From positions 1 through 34,900 of the forward strand of contig JAOTYD010000033.1 of assembly GCA_029862005.1 (NCBI GenBank): a stretch of DNA of 34,900 nt, given 5' to 3'. The DNA comes from Gammaproteobacteria bacterium (GTDB lineage Bacteria > Pseudomonadota > Gammaproteobacteria > GCA-001735895). Below are positions 6,867 through 14,295 of the stretch, in pieces (the stretch's first letter is position 1; each line of letters opens with the position of its first letter). Made by a program: the position numbers and the translations under genes. Under the pieces are notes generated by a model that saw only the letters and a program-made list of their open reading frames with translations, did no database searches and was not told the DNA's origin.

Positions 6867-7110
6867 CGCAAATATTGCGCGATTAAATTGTAAGTCACTG
6901 AGAGTTGCTCATCCTGAGCATTCTCTACTAAGGTCCGTGTCTGTCGACAATTTAGCGAACAAACGCCAGACCCGAGGTCTTAACCAAACCAAAAATCTCT
7001 AATTAGTGGTGAATAATGAAACATTATTCTCAATAATTAAGCGATTTTGTTACTTAACGCGGGCAAGTATCCCCTGATTTTGCACGTAAAACATCACCCA
7101 AATGGGTTAA
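6851..7110 (-). ncRNA. Candidate minus-strand small RNA (ends at the UUCG terminator)
   Basis: The 340-base gap between srkA and the Nudix gene holds no protein gene but is not featureless. The minus strand carries a hairpin with an AGGAT loop (tgctc/gagca, 6906-6920), a second hairpin (agacc/ggtct, 6968-6980) and a third 8-bp stem with a three-base loop (gaataatg/cattattc, 7011-7029). It then ends in a perfect intrinsic terminator. The 5' end is undefined and no clear promoter is visible, so the coordinates are an outer limit. It does not look like 6S RNA, tmRNA or RNase P RNA. A GGA in a hairpin loop is the type of site that CsrA/RsmA binds, but this is inference. Confidence 0.4.
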
Positions 7111-7173
7111 ATTGATGCATTTGTGGCATATTTGCAGACCAGTTTCGAAGACAATAATCCAGACACTAGTTCC

Positions 7174-7845
7174 ATGCGTTCGACCTTTAAATTCGATCAA
7201 TCCCTGCGCGACCTGATTTCGCTCAATCTAAGTCGGCATGACGTTGCCGAGATCGATCGCTCTGACCGTAAACATGCGGCCGTCGCCTTTACCCTGGTCG
7301 ATTGCAGCCAACCGGCCAACATTGCCAATATCCCATATCTGGCCGATCAATACGAACAGGCTGCTTTCATCCTGACGACCCGTGCGGCGAAGCTATCCAG
7401 TCATGCGGGACAGCGTGCCTATCCCGGTGGCAGGCTGGACCCGGGCGAGACCGTCGAGCATGCCGCGTTGCGCGAGCTCGAGGAGGAGGTCGGACTGAGG
7501 CTGGATGCGAGTAATGTACTGGGTCGCCTGGATGATTACGCGACTCGTTCGGGATTTATTATTACCCCGGTCGTGGTCTGGGGAGGGACTGGTCTTGATT
7601 TGGAACCTAATCCCGGTGAAGTTGCGGAGATTCATCGTATCCCGCTCGCTGAACTGTTGCGCGAAGACGCTCCGATACTGGATTCGATAGCTGAAAGCGA
7701 GCATCCAGTGCTTAAAATGCCGCTGGGTGACGAATGGTTTGCCGCACCCAGTGCCGCAATCGCCTACCAGTTTCGCGAAGTTGCGTTGCTGGGGAAAACG
7801 ACCCGCGTGGTGCACTACGAGCAGCCTTATTTCGCCTGGAGCTGA
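7174..7845 (+). CDS. Nudix hydrolase, CoA pyrophosphatase type
   Basis: This encodes 223 residues from the ATG at 7174. A GTG at 7123 would add 17 residues, and neither start has a clear ribosome site. It contains a perfect Nudix box (GRLDPGETVEHAALRELEEE followed by VGL). The box is preceded by the CoA-pyrophosphatase signature LTTRAAKLSSHAGQRAYPGG. These enzymes split CoA and acyl-CoA to 3',5'-ADP and phosphopantetheine, controlling CoA pools in the cytoplasm (E. coli NudL/YeaB is the model). The length is slightly above NudL. It is separated from the next gene by a 98-base gap containing a palindromic repeat. Confidence 0.88.
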   Translation: MRSTFKFDQSLRDLISLNLSRHDVAEIDRSDRKHAAVAFTLVDCSQPANIANIPYLADQYEQAAFILTTRAAKLSSHAGQRAYPGGRLDPGETVEHAALRELEEEVGLRLDASNVLGRLDDYATRSGFIITPVVVWGGTGLDLEPNPGEVAEIHRIPLAELLREDAPILDSIAESEHPVLKMPLGDEWFAAPSAAIAYQFREVALLGKTTRVVHYEQPYFAWS

Positions 7846-7854
7846 AACCGTTGT

Positions 7855-7914
7855 GTCATCCCCGTCGGCTAAGCGTCGTCCCGATACGTCGGACCGCCAC
7901 TTACGCGGGAATGA
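7855..7914. repeat. Intergenic imperfect palindromic repeat (REP-like)
   Basis: The segment starts gtcatccccgt and ends gcgggaatgat, so its two ends are imperfect inverted copies of a gtcat(t/c)cccg motif. Similar motifs occur at 11917-11950 and 25715-25755. This is the style of scattered intergenic palindromes seen in many proteobacteria. Confidence 0.45.
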
Positions 7915-7943
7915 TCAGACTACCGGAATGACGAGGATCATCG

Positions 7944-8606
7944 ATGAGCTTTGCTGATTTCATAAAAGACAACCGCGACAGGTTTGCACCCATGTTTGAA
8001 CCGGTGCTATCCGCTGAAAACACCGTGTACATGGAACTGTCATCAGCCACCAATGCCTTCGAAGGTTTGTCCGAAGCCGAAATCGACAGGGCGGTATTCC
8101 AAAGGATCGACGATGCAGGCGCTATCGCCGGCGTTGGCGGTTACCTGGAAAACCGCGCCATCTACCGAAATACCGAACTATTCCGGGGAGACGAGGAACG
8201 CTGTATCCACATCGGAGTCGATGTTTTCATGCCTGCGGGAACACTGATCTATGCCCCGCTCGCCGGTGAAGTGCACAGTTTTGCCAACCGCCAGGTGAGC
8301 GGTGATTACGGCCCGGTCATTATCCTGCGGCATCGGCTTGATGACTTTGAATTTCATAGCCTTTACGGCCACCTGGCGGAAGCATCGCTCGAAGGACTCT
8401 ACGACGGCAAAGCTTTTGCCAGTGGTGAAAAGATTACCGAAATTGGGCCGCGACCGGTGAATGGCAACTGGACCCCGCACCTGCATTTTCAACTGATCCA
8501 GGATATGCAGGACTATCACGGCGACTATCCCGGAGTCGTGCGTCCCGCCGATCTCGATTTCTTTAAACGGAATTGCCCGGATCCTTCAGTACTGATAGTC
8601 GGATGA
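7944..8606 (+). CDS. M23-fold peptidase-like protein without signal peptide
   Basis: This encodes 220 residues with an M23/LytM-type metallopeptidase core and the expected zinc ligands: HIGVD (His89, Asp93), HSLYGHL (His138 and His143) and HLHFQL (His179, His181). There is no signal peptide or membrane segment, so the protein should be cytosolic. This is unusual for a peptidoglycan endopeptidase. The N-terminal 80 residues have no recognised motif. In other bacteria a similar non-secreted M23 module is found in large fusion proteins with phosphotransferase and aminotransferase modules. That relation is from memory of the architecture, not checked. A ribosome site (gagg) lies 9 bases before the ATG. 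Confidence 0.75.
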   Translation: MSFADFIKDNRDRFAPMFEPVLSAENTVYMELSSATNAFEGLSEAEIDRAVFQRIDDAGAIAGVGGYLENRAIYRNTELFRGDEERCIHIGVDVFMPAGTLIYAPLAGEVHSFANRQVSGDYGPVIILRHRLDDFEFHSLYGHLAEASLEGLYDGKAFASGEKITEIGPRPVNGNWTPHLHFQLIQDMQDYHGDYPGVVRPADLDFFKRNCPDPSVLIVG

Positions 8607-8608
8607 GG

Positions 8609-9877
8609 TCACGGAAAAGCTTGCGCAACGATTTGCAACCAGATCGCACCGACGACCAGCATCCCAATCGCATAAGGCCAGTTCCAGAAGGCGAGTTTCC
8701 AGCTTGGAATGCCGTAGCGACCCTGAAACACCAGGGTGGTGCCGGACAGGGGATTTGAGCAGGTGCCGAGATGCCAGGCGAACAGAAAGGTCGCCGCGAG
8801 CAGGTTGGGGTCCGGGTTCAGCGTCATAATCATCGGCGCGAAGCTCGATATCATGATAATCGGGTGAATCCCGCAGAACGCGCACAGCAACATGATGGCC
8901 AGTACTTCAGCAGCGGTAATGGCATCAAACTGGTCGAAGGGGTTTTCAAAAACCCCGTGCACAATGAGTGCCGAGATGCCCCCGGCGAGCACACCCGCCG
9001 CGAGAAACAGGCACAATTCGTTGACGATTCGGGGTAGGCCATTGAGCACATGAGTTTTAAGTCGGTCGATCGAAGCAGCTATTCCAAGGCGCAGGATGAG
9101 TACCGAGCAGGTCACCAGTAGCGCACTGATGGCAATCAGCACCAGGATCGGGGTTATTGGCAGCAGTTGCGACATCAGCACCACGGTGATAATCAGGATT
9201 GCCGGAACCTTGAGTGCACTAAGGTGGGTCGGGTACCCAACAAAGGCTCCCACCTCGTCGGGATAGCGGATGCGGGCTTCGAGATAAACGCCGATAAAGC
9301 CAATCGCCATGAACGGAAATCCGGCCACGATGATCCACAACAGGCTTGCATCGCTGACATAGGTCAATACTACGGCCATGGCGGCGAAAAAGGGTGACCA
9401 GCTGGATACACCACAGAAGATCCGGGTAAAGGTCTGGCTGCTGAAGCGGTCAAGCGGGCGCCTGCGATGGATACGATCGGAAATCAGGATCGGTGCCGAA
9501 ATGTTGATGATCGAGCTCGAGATGCTGAGCCCCAGAATCGTTTGCAGAAAGGCCTTTTTGCCGATCGGTAAAGTCTCGTCCTGCTCGGTTTCAGGTATGA
9601 CCACCAGGCGCAGGAAACCAACCGCCGCGATCATCGTCATCAGGCCTGTATTCGCGCTGATCAATGCATTCGTATCGACAACAACCGAATACCGACGGGC
9701 GTATACGATCATGGCAATGCCGATCAGTAATATGAGCGAAACCTGGACTTTCAGCACACGCGAAGTATCAACAAACAACAACAATGCTGCTGACCAGGCG
9801 GCAACTCCGGCGATGTGTAGAGGATTGGTTCCGGGATCAAGAAAATTCAATCCCGTCATAATCGTGATAACGACCAT
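8609..9877 (-). CDS. Multi-pass inner membrane permease of unknown substrate
   Basis: This encodes 422 residues with about 11-12 hydrophobic segments and few charged residues. The segments are regularly spaced, with a break near residues 105-150 (PETEQDETLPIGKK, SDRIHRRRPLDRF) that looks like a cytoplasmic loop. Features such as CAFCGIHPIIMISSFAPMI and HLGTCSNPLSGTTLVFQGRYG recall transporters of the ion-transporter superfamily type. I cannot assign a substrate. The frame is open further upstream (as far as about 9962), with protein-like sequence (NESDHPIRQKI...) but no ATG, GTG or TTG in frame, so I keep the ATG at 9877. It is convergent with the M23 gene (stops 2 bases apart). Confidence 0.75.
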   Translation of the reverse strand: MVVITIMTGLNFLDPGTNPLHIAGVAAWSAALLLFVDTSRVLKVQVSLILLIGIAMIVYARRYSVVVDTNALISANTGLMTMIAAVGFLRLVVIPETEQDETLPIGKKAFLQTILGLSISSSIINISAPILISDRIHRRRPLDRFSSQTFTRIFCGVSSWSPFFAAMAVVLTYVSDASLLWIIVAGFPFMAIGFIGVYLEARIRYPDEVGAFVGYPTHLSALKVPAILIITVVLMSQLLPITPILVLIAISALLVTCSVLILRLGIAASIDRLKTHVLNGLPRIVNELCLFLAAGVLAGGISALIVHGVFENPFDQFDAITAAEVLAIMLLCAFCGIHPIIMISSFAPMIMTLNPDPNLLAATFLFAWHLGTCSNPLSGTTLVFQGRYGIPSWKLAFWNWPYAIGMLVVGAIWLQIVAQAFP

Positions 9878-10020
9878 TAACAGAATAAGACTCCCGGCTA
9901 TTTTTTGACGTATGGGGTGGTCCGATTCGTTAATTATGGTTCCAGGATTGATAATGAATTTACCGCCAATTTTACTCGAAACATGCCGCCGGCATTAACC
10001 ATTTTGACTGGACTTCGATT

Positions 10021-10066
10021 AACTGCTCTTTATACTGATTTTCGAGATTAACAGAGCAGTTTTTTT
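10021..10066 (+). promoter_or_regulatory. Terminator-like inverted repeat just before the cyclase gene
   Basis: A 9-bp perfect inverted repeat (aactgctct at 10021-10029, agagcagtt at 10053-10061) is followed by a T run (10060-10066). The start codon of the cyclase gene lies 11 bases later. A good -10-like tatact lies inside the loop at 10031-10036, with a ttgact at 10004-10009 (spacing 21, too long for a standard promoter). It could be an operator around the promoter or an attenuator. Confidence 0.4.
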
Positions 10067-10077
10067 CAGGGAAGTCG

Positions 10078-11838
10078 ATGCCATCTGAACCACTCAATCG
10101 CAAGCTTACCGCGATTCTATATACCGATGTTGCCGGTTATTCGCGTCTGACTGGTGGCGATGAGGAGGGCACCCACCGCCAGGTGATGGAGGTGCTGGAT
10201 TATACCAGTCAGCAGATATCGGATGCAGGTGGCAAGGTGTTGCGCTATTCCGGCGATGCGATACTGGCCGAATTTTCCAGCGCGGTCAGTGCCGTCAATA
10301 CGGCTATCGATATCCAGCGCGAGATGACCCGGAAAAATCAACAGGTCGCCGACGATAAGAAAGTCCAGATTCGTATTGGCATTAATATCGGCGATGTGAT
10401 CGAAGACAGGGGTGAAGTGTTTGGCGACGGTGTCAATCTCGCGGCCCGGCTCGAAGCGGCGGCGCCCGAAGGCGGAATCTGTATTTCTAGTTCCGTACAC
10501 GAACAGGTTCTTGGCAAGCTTGAGGAGGATTTTACCGATGGCGGTGAGGAACAGTTTAAAAATATCAATCGGCCAGTCCATGTCTATCGGTGGGTACCAA
10601 CACAGGATTCAAGTGTAAGTTCAGGCAATCCCGCAAAACGCAGTTCGGAGAAGCCCTCGATTGCAGTATTGGCACTGACGAACATGAGTAACGATCCCGA
10701 TCAGGACTTTATCGGTGACGGCATCACCGAGGATTTGATCACCGCCTTGTCCAAGATCCGTTCGTTCAAGGTTATCTCGCGCGAAAGCACGTTCTCCTAC
10801 AAGGGTTCTGCAATTGACGTACGCGAGGTTGCCCGTGAACTCGGCGTTCGTTTTGTGCTCGAGGGCAGCGTGCGCAAGGCAGGTAACCGGGTGCGCGTAA
10901 CCGCGCAGCTCATTGATGCCGAAACCGGACACCACGTCTGGGCCGAACGCTACGACCGTGAGATGGAGGACATCTTCGACCTGCAGGATGAAATGGTGCG
11001 GATTATTGCCTCGGCGCTCGAGCCAGAGTTGAACGCGTTCGAGCGTGAGCGTGCAGTTAGCAAGTCGCCCGATAATCTCGACGCCTGGGAGCTTTATCAG
11101 CGAGCCCTGTGGCATATGTGGACCTTCGAGGAAGAAAATATTCATACCGCACTGGAGTTGTTTAAACAATCTTCCGCAGCAGACCCTAAATTTGCCCCGG
11201 CCTATGCCTACTATGCCTATTGTTGCTACCAGTTCGTGATCCTGGGCATTGCGGAAGACCCGGACGCATATTTACAGGAAGGCTTGGAATCTGCGAGAAA
11301 GGCGCTGCAATGTGATGACAGGGACGCGATTTCGTACTTTGCGATCGGCCGCATTCACATGATGCTGGGCGATCATGACTCGTCAATTGCGGCGTTGCGA
11401 AAATCCATCGAACTGAATCCCTGTTTTGCGCAGGCTTATCATGGTCTTGGCTTTGCCCTGTCGCTTGCGGGTGAACTCGAGGAGTCCAAGCTCACGACCA
11501 AACAGGCTGTCACGATGAGCCCTCGCGATCCGATGATGTGGGCATTCACGATTGTGCATGCGCTCACCTACATCCTTAGTCAAGAATACGAAACGGCACT
11601 GGAATGGGCCAATCGTACCCTGCAGATTCCAAATGCGACCGGCTACTGGTCACATGCTGTCAAGGCTTCGGCGCTGGCTAATCTCGGAAGGGTAGACGAC
11701 GCAAAACAGTCCCTGGCGCTGGCATTGGCTGCGAAACCCGACCTGTCGATCGGTTATCTTGAAAAAAACCTGCCGACCAAGCACGTTGGAGGATTGGATC
11801 CCTATCTCGACGGCTTGAAAAAATGCGGTCTCGAGTAG
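10078..11838 (+). CDS. Class III adenylate/guanylate cyclase with TolB-like and TPR domains
   Basis: This encodes 586 residues with no signal or membrane segment. Residues 8-175 form a class III cyclase domain: metal-binding Asp17 (LYTDVAGYSR) and Asp60 (RYSGDAILAEF), and catalytic GDGVNLAARLE with Asn120 and Arg124. Residues about 195-325 form a TolB/FlgO-like domain (SIAVLALTNMS, FIGDGITEDLITALSKIR, YVLEGSVR-like FVLEGSVRKAGNR, HVWAERYDRE). The rest is tetratricopeptide repeats (about 360-560). This architecture is common in soluble signalling cyclases that sense through protein contacts, but the nucleotide made cannot be told from the sequence. It converges on a cyclic-nucleotide-domain kinase gene with a 213-base gap. 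All catalytic residues are present, so activity is expected. Confidence 0.85.
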   Translation: MPSEPLNRKLTAILYTDVAGYSRLTGGDEEGTHRQVMEVLDYTSQQISDAGGKVLRYSGDAILAEFSSAVSAVNTAIDIQREMTRKNQQVADDKKVQIRIGINIGDVIEDRGEVFGDGVNLAARLEAAAPEGGICISSSVHEQVLGKLEEDFTDGGEEQFKNINRPVHVYRWVPTQDSSVSSGNPAKRSSEKPSIAVLALTNMSNDPDQDFIGDGITEDLITALSKIRSFKVISRESTFSYKGSAIDVREVARELGVRFVLEGSVRKAGNRVRVTAQLIDAETGHHVWAERYDREMEDIFDLQDEMVRIIASALEPELNAFERERAVSKSPDNLDAWELYQRALWHMWTFEEENIHTALELFKQSSAADPKFAPAYAYYAYCCYQFVILGIAEDPDAYLQEGLESARKALQCDDRDAISYFAIGRIHMMLGDHDSSIAALRKSIELNPCFAQAYHGLGFALSLAGELEESKLTTKQAVTMSPRDPMMWAFTIVHALTYILSQEYETALEWANRTLQIPNATGYWSHAVKASALANLGRVDDAKQSLALALAAKPDLSIGYLEKNLPTKHVGGLDPYLDGLKKCGLE

Positions 11839-11860
11839 TCTGAAACAATAAGTGGACATC

Positions 11861-11883
11861 ATACCGCGGTCCAACCGCGGTAT
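11861..11883. repeat. Perfect 10-bp inverted repeat (ccgcgg-type palindrome)
   Basis: The two arms ataccgcggt and accgcggtat are separated by cca. It lies 22 bases after the cyclase stop and has no T run. It resembles the second hairpin at 11917-11939 (atcccgcgg/ccgcgggat), so both may belong to one palindromic repeat type. Confidence 0.7.
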
Positions 11884-11916
11884 TCAGTAGCGAAACTGGT
11901 TTTTCGGTGGTTGTGG

Positions 11917-11939
11917 ATCCCGCGGTCGAGCCGCGGGAT
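11917..11939. repeat. Perfect 9-bp inverted repeat leading into the tandem array
   Basis: Arms atcccgcgg and ccgcgggat flank a 5-base loop. Its right arm runs straight into the ATGAC units of the tandem repeat. Confidence 0.65.
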
Positions 11940-12048
11940 GACAGTTTTGGGACGTTAGGATGACAGCTTGGGGTGTGAGTATGACAGTATGGGGCGCAGG
12001 GATGACTTCGGAAAGTGCGGGGATGACTTCGGGAAGTACGGGGATGAC
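11938..12048. repeat. Five tandem 21-22-bp units in the cyclase-kinase gap
   Basis: The motif ATGAC recurs at 11938, 11960, 11981, 12002, 12023 and 12044, giving five units of 22, 21, 21, 21 and 21 bp. The spacers are G-rich (cagnntnggg... and ttcggaaagtgcgggg-like). The last two units differ at only a few positions. The array ends 3 bases before the kinase stop codon at 12052. Confidence 0.8.
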
Positions 12049-12051
12049 GGG

Positions 12052-13446
12052 TTACTCGTTGTCGTGGCTACCGCGATGCATCTCGATCTGATGGTTGATG
12101 TTTTCCTCCTGCAGCAGCTTTTGCATGGCGTTGATGAAGTTGCCTGATTGCTGATAGCCAGTGTCACGAAACCGAATGGTTACGGCGAGTTCGTCAGGAT
12201 CAAGCATCAAGTTGAACTTGCTCGAGGGTTTTAGAATATTGCGAATTTCGTCCCAGTCCGAAATGCGATCATCAGGAACCTTGGACAGTGCGCTGTCGAT
12301 GAATTCAGCGAGCGGTTCATCAATTTCCGGACAGGCATTACGAATATCAGGCGGTTTCTGATTGACCTGCATTTTTAACAATTTGGCCAGCGTTGATGCA
12401 CTGAAGGGCAGGCTGTTGGTCAACATATGAAACGCCATAACGCCGAGCGCGTAAATATCTGCGCGCCCATCGACCATATCACCGTTAATGATTTCTGGCG
12501 CCAGGTAGGACGGTGAGCCTTCGATATTGACTTCTTTGTCTTGCGGGGGGCCGGCAATGCCAAAATCGGTAAGCTTGATATTACCGTATGCATCAATGAC
12601 GATGTTTGACGGTTTGATGTCGCGATGGACGATGCCTTTTTCGCCGTGGTTATGTGCGTACTGCAAGGCGTTGGCGACCTGGTACAGGATTTCACGTGTT
12701 TGCGTGAGATTAAACGCGCCCTTATCAGCCAGGGTCGCCGAAAGATCCTGTCCGTGCAGTTTTTCCATGACGATGAAACGGGTGGAAAATGCGTCGATGA
12801 CTTCGAACACATGGACGATATTTGGGTGGTTCAAACTGGCAATAATTTTGGCTTCCTGTTCGAAGCGATCGAGAAACTTATCGTCGTAGGCCAGCTTGTA
12901 CTTCAGCATCTTGATCGCGACCTCGCGTTCAAGTTCCTGTTCCCAGGCGTTGAACACCGTCGCCATGGAGCCCTCGCCGAGCTTATTTCGTAAGTCATAC
13001 TTGCCAACCCGGTTAATGCCGCCGATGTGTGCCATGCGACTGGCCATTAACTGTGACATGACTTCGGCAAAATCCGGGTGTTTTTCGATCAATTCCCTGA
13101 AGTGATGTTTATCCAGATAAAAGGTGGAGGTCTTTGCTCGTGCAACAATGTCGGCCGAATAGGTCGAGTTGACTAGCAACGAAATTTCGCCGACCACTTC
13201 ACCTTTCTTAAGCATGATTCGGCTTTTGACTTCACCGTTAATATCCGGGATCTGGACCTCGACCTCGCCTTCGCAGATAAAGTAAATTCGGCTACCCGTC
13301 TGGCCGGCCTCGATTACTTTGGCGTTTTTATCGAATTTCTCGATTTGCGTGTGCCGCGCAATATCGCGAATGATTTCGACATCGAGATCCTGCAGGATCT
13401 TGACGCCCGAGAGCATTAACGCGATTTCATCGACATCGATTGACAT
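12052..13446 (-). CDS. Ser/Thr protein kinase with N-terminal cyclic-nucleotide-binding domain
   Basis: This encodes 464 residues, cytoplasmic. Residues about 12-135 form a cyclic-nucleotide-binding beta barrel (KVIEAGQTGSRIYFICEGEV, GEVVGEISLL). Residues about 148-410 form a Hanks-type kinase: GEGS (157-160), Lys179 in VAIKMLK, HRDIKPSN (274-281), DFG (294-296), APE (316-318). All kinase residues are intact. In the phosphate-binding cassette the canonical Arg position (GELALLxxxPRAA) reads VNSTYSA, with Tyr96 in its place, so cyclic-nucleotide binding may be lost or altered. A C-terminal 60-residue tail has no recognised domain. The layout resembles a fused PKA regulator and catalyst. It is convergent with a cyclase gene, but direct regulation is unproven. 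Confidence 0.88.
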   Translation of the reverse strand: MSIDVDEIALMLSGVKILQDLDVEIIRDIARHTQIEKFDKNAKVIEAGQTGSRIYFICEGEVEVQIPDINGEVKSRIMLKKGEVVGEISLLVNSTYSADIVARAKTSTFYLDKHHFRELIEKHPDFAEVMSQLMASRMAHIGGINRVGKYDLRNKLGEGSMATVFNAWEQELEREVAIKMLKYKLAYDDKFLDRFEQEAKIIASLNHPNIVHVFEVIDAFSTRFIVMEKLHGQDLSATLADKGAFNLTQTREILYQVANALQYAHNHGEKGIVHRDIKPSNIVIDAYGNIKLTDFGIAGPPQDKEVNIEGSPSYLAPEIINGDMVDGRADIYALGVMAFHMLTNSLPFSASTLAKLLKMQVNQKPPDIRNACPEIDEPLAEFIDSALSKVPDDRISDWDEIRNILKPSSKFNLMLDPDELAVTIRFRDTGYQQSGNFINAMQKLLQEENINHQIEMHRGSHDNE

Positions 13447-13500
13447 TCGATAGCTTTACCTGGTTTGCCTGGTAGGAAAATTAAGCTTAGTTGCTGAATT

Positions 13501-13514
13501 CACTATATATAGTG
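13501..13514. promoter_or_regulatory. 14-bp perfect palindrome with TATATA core before the kinase
   Basis: CACTATATATAGTG lies 55 bases upstream of the kinase start on the minus strand, in the 93-base gap after the SDR gene. It may be an operator or a -10 region. No paired -35 is evident. Confidence 0.35.
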
Positions 13515-13539
13515 CAATCAGTCACATAAGGTGAGAAAT

Positions 13540-14295
13540 CTATAATAATCCGGGATTTAGTGGAGAAGCCGCGGTCAAGCCGCCATCGAGGGTATAACAC
13601 TGTCCGGTTGCGAAACTGGCCTCGTCGGAGGCTAGCCATGTCGCCAGGTTGGCGATATCTGCGGGCTCACCGAAACGTCCTGCTGGGTGCCGCGTCAGCG
13701 CATCGCGTCTTGCAGCGGCGGGATCCCCGGCGACCGCAAACGCGGCGTCGGCCATGCCGGTCATAATCCAGCCGGGGCTGATCGCATTGCAGCGAATATC
13801 GGGGCCATGGTCGACTGCGATTGAGCGCGTCAGACCCTGCACAAAAGCCTTGGAAGCATTGTAAAGAGCAAGCCCGGGATCCGCTGTCGATGCCGAGATC
13901 GAACCGATATTGATAATCGAACCACCACTGGCCATGATCGGGATGCAGGCGCGACAGGTGAGGAAGACGCCCCTGGCATTGACCCCCATCAGCGTCTCGT
14001 AATCTTGATCGGTTGTTTCGACGATGGTCTTCTCGATCTGGATGCCAGCGTTGTTGACCAGCACCGAGAGCTCGCCAAACTCGGCTACCAAGGCATCGAC
14101 GAGGTTATCGACCTCGGATCTGTCGGCGACATTGGTTGTCTGCCATAAGGCTTCTTCAGGTAAATCCTGCGGTCGTTCGCCCCGTCCGCAGGTCATGACG
14201 CGGGCGCCTTCGATAATGAACTTATCGACGATAGCGCGACCGATTCCCTGACTGCCTCCGGTGATCAGCGCGGTCTTGTTCGTCAGGCGTTTCAC
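13540..14295 (-). CDS. SDR-family NAD(P)-dependent oxidoreductase (copy 1)
   Basis: This encodes 251 residues, a classical short-chain dehydrogenase: TGGSQGIG (12-19) cofactor loop, NNAG (81-84), Ser in NIGSISAS (near 132-134) and YNASK with Tyr145 and Lys149. It likely oxidises or reduces an alcohol/ketone on a small metabolite. It follows a second SDR on the same strand with a 4-base stop/start overlap (14292-14295), and that SDR overlaps the Rieske gene in the same way. All three are one translationally coupled unit. Copies 1 and 2 share blocks such as GIxIEKT and ADPGLAxY, so they are tandem paralogues. The substrate is unknown. A hydroxylated osmolyte intermediate is an inference from the neighbouring epimerase and demethylase-like genes. 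Confidence 0.88.
   Translation of the reverse strand: MKRLTNKTALITGGSQGIGRAIVDKFIIEGARVMTCGRGERPQDLPEEALWQTTNVADRSEVDNLVDALVAEFGELSVLVNNAGIQIEKTIVETTDQDYETLMGVNARGVFLTCRACIPIMASGGSIINIGSISASTADPGLALYNASKAFVQGLTRSIAVDHGPDIRCNAISPGWIMTGMADAAFAVAGDPAAARRDALTRHPAGRFGEPADIANLATWLASDEASFATGQCYTLDGGLTAASPLNPGLL

Noticed and set aside
6851-7110. 6S RNA, tmRNA or RNase P RNA in the srkA-Nudix gap
   Set aside because: No long bulged hairpin, tRNA-like domain or conserved RNase P core is visible on either strand.
11955-12167. A minus-strand frame with SSPYFPK/SSPHFPK heptads over the tandem array
   Set aside because: It overlaps the end of the kinase gene in another frame, and the heptads follow simply from the 21-bp repeat. 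It has no ribosome site.
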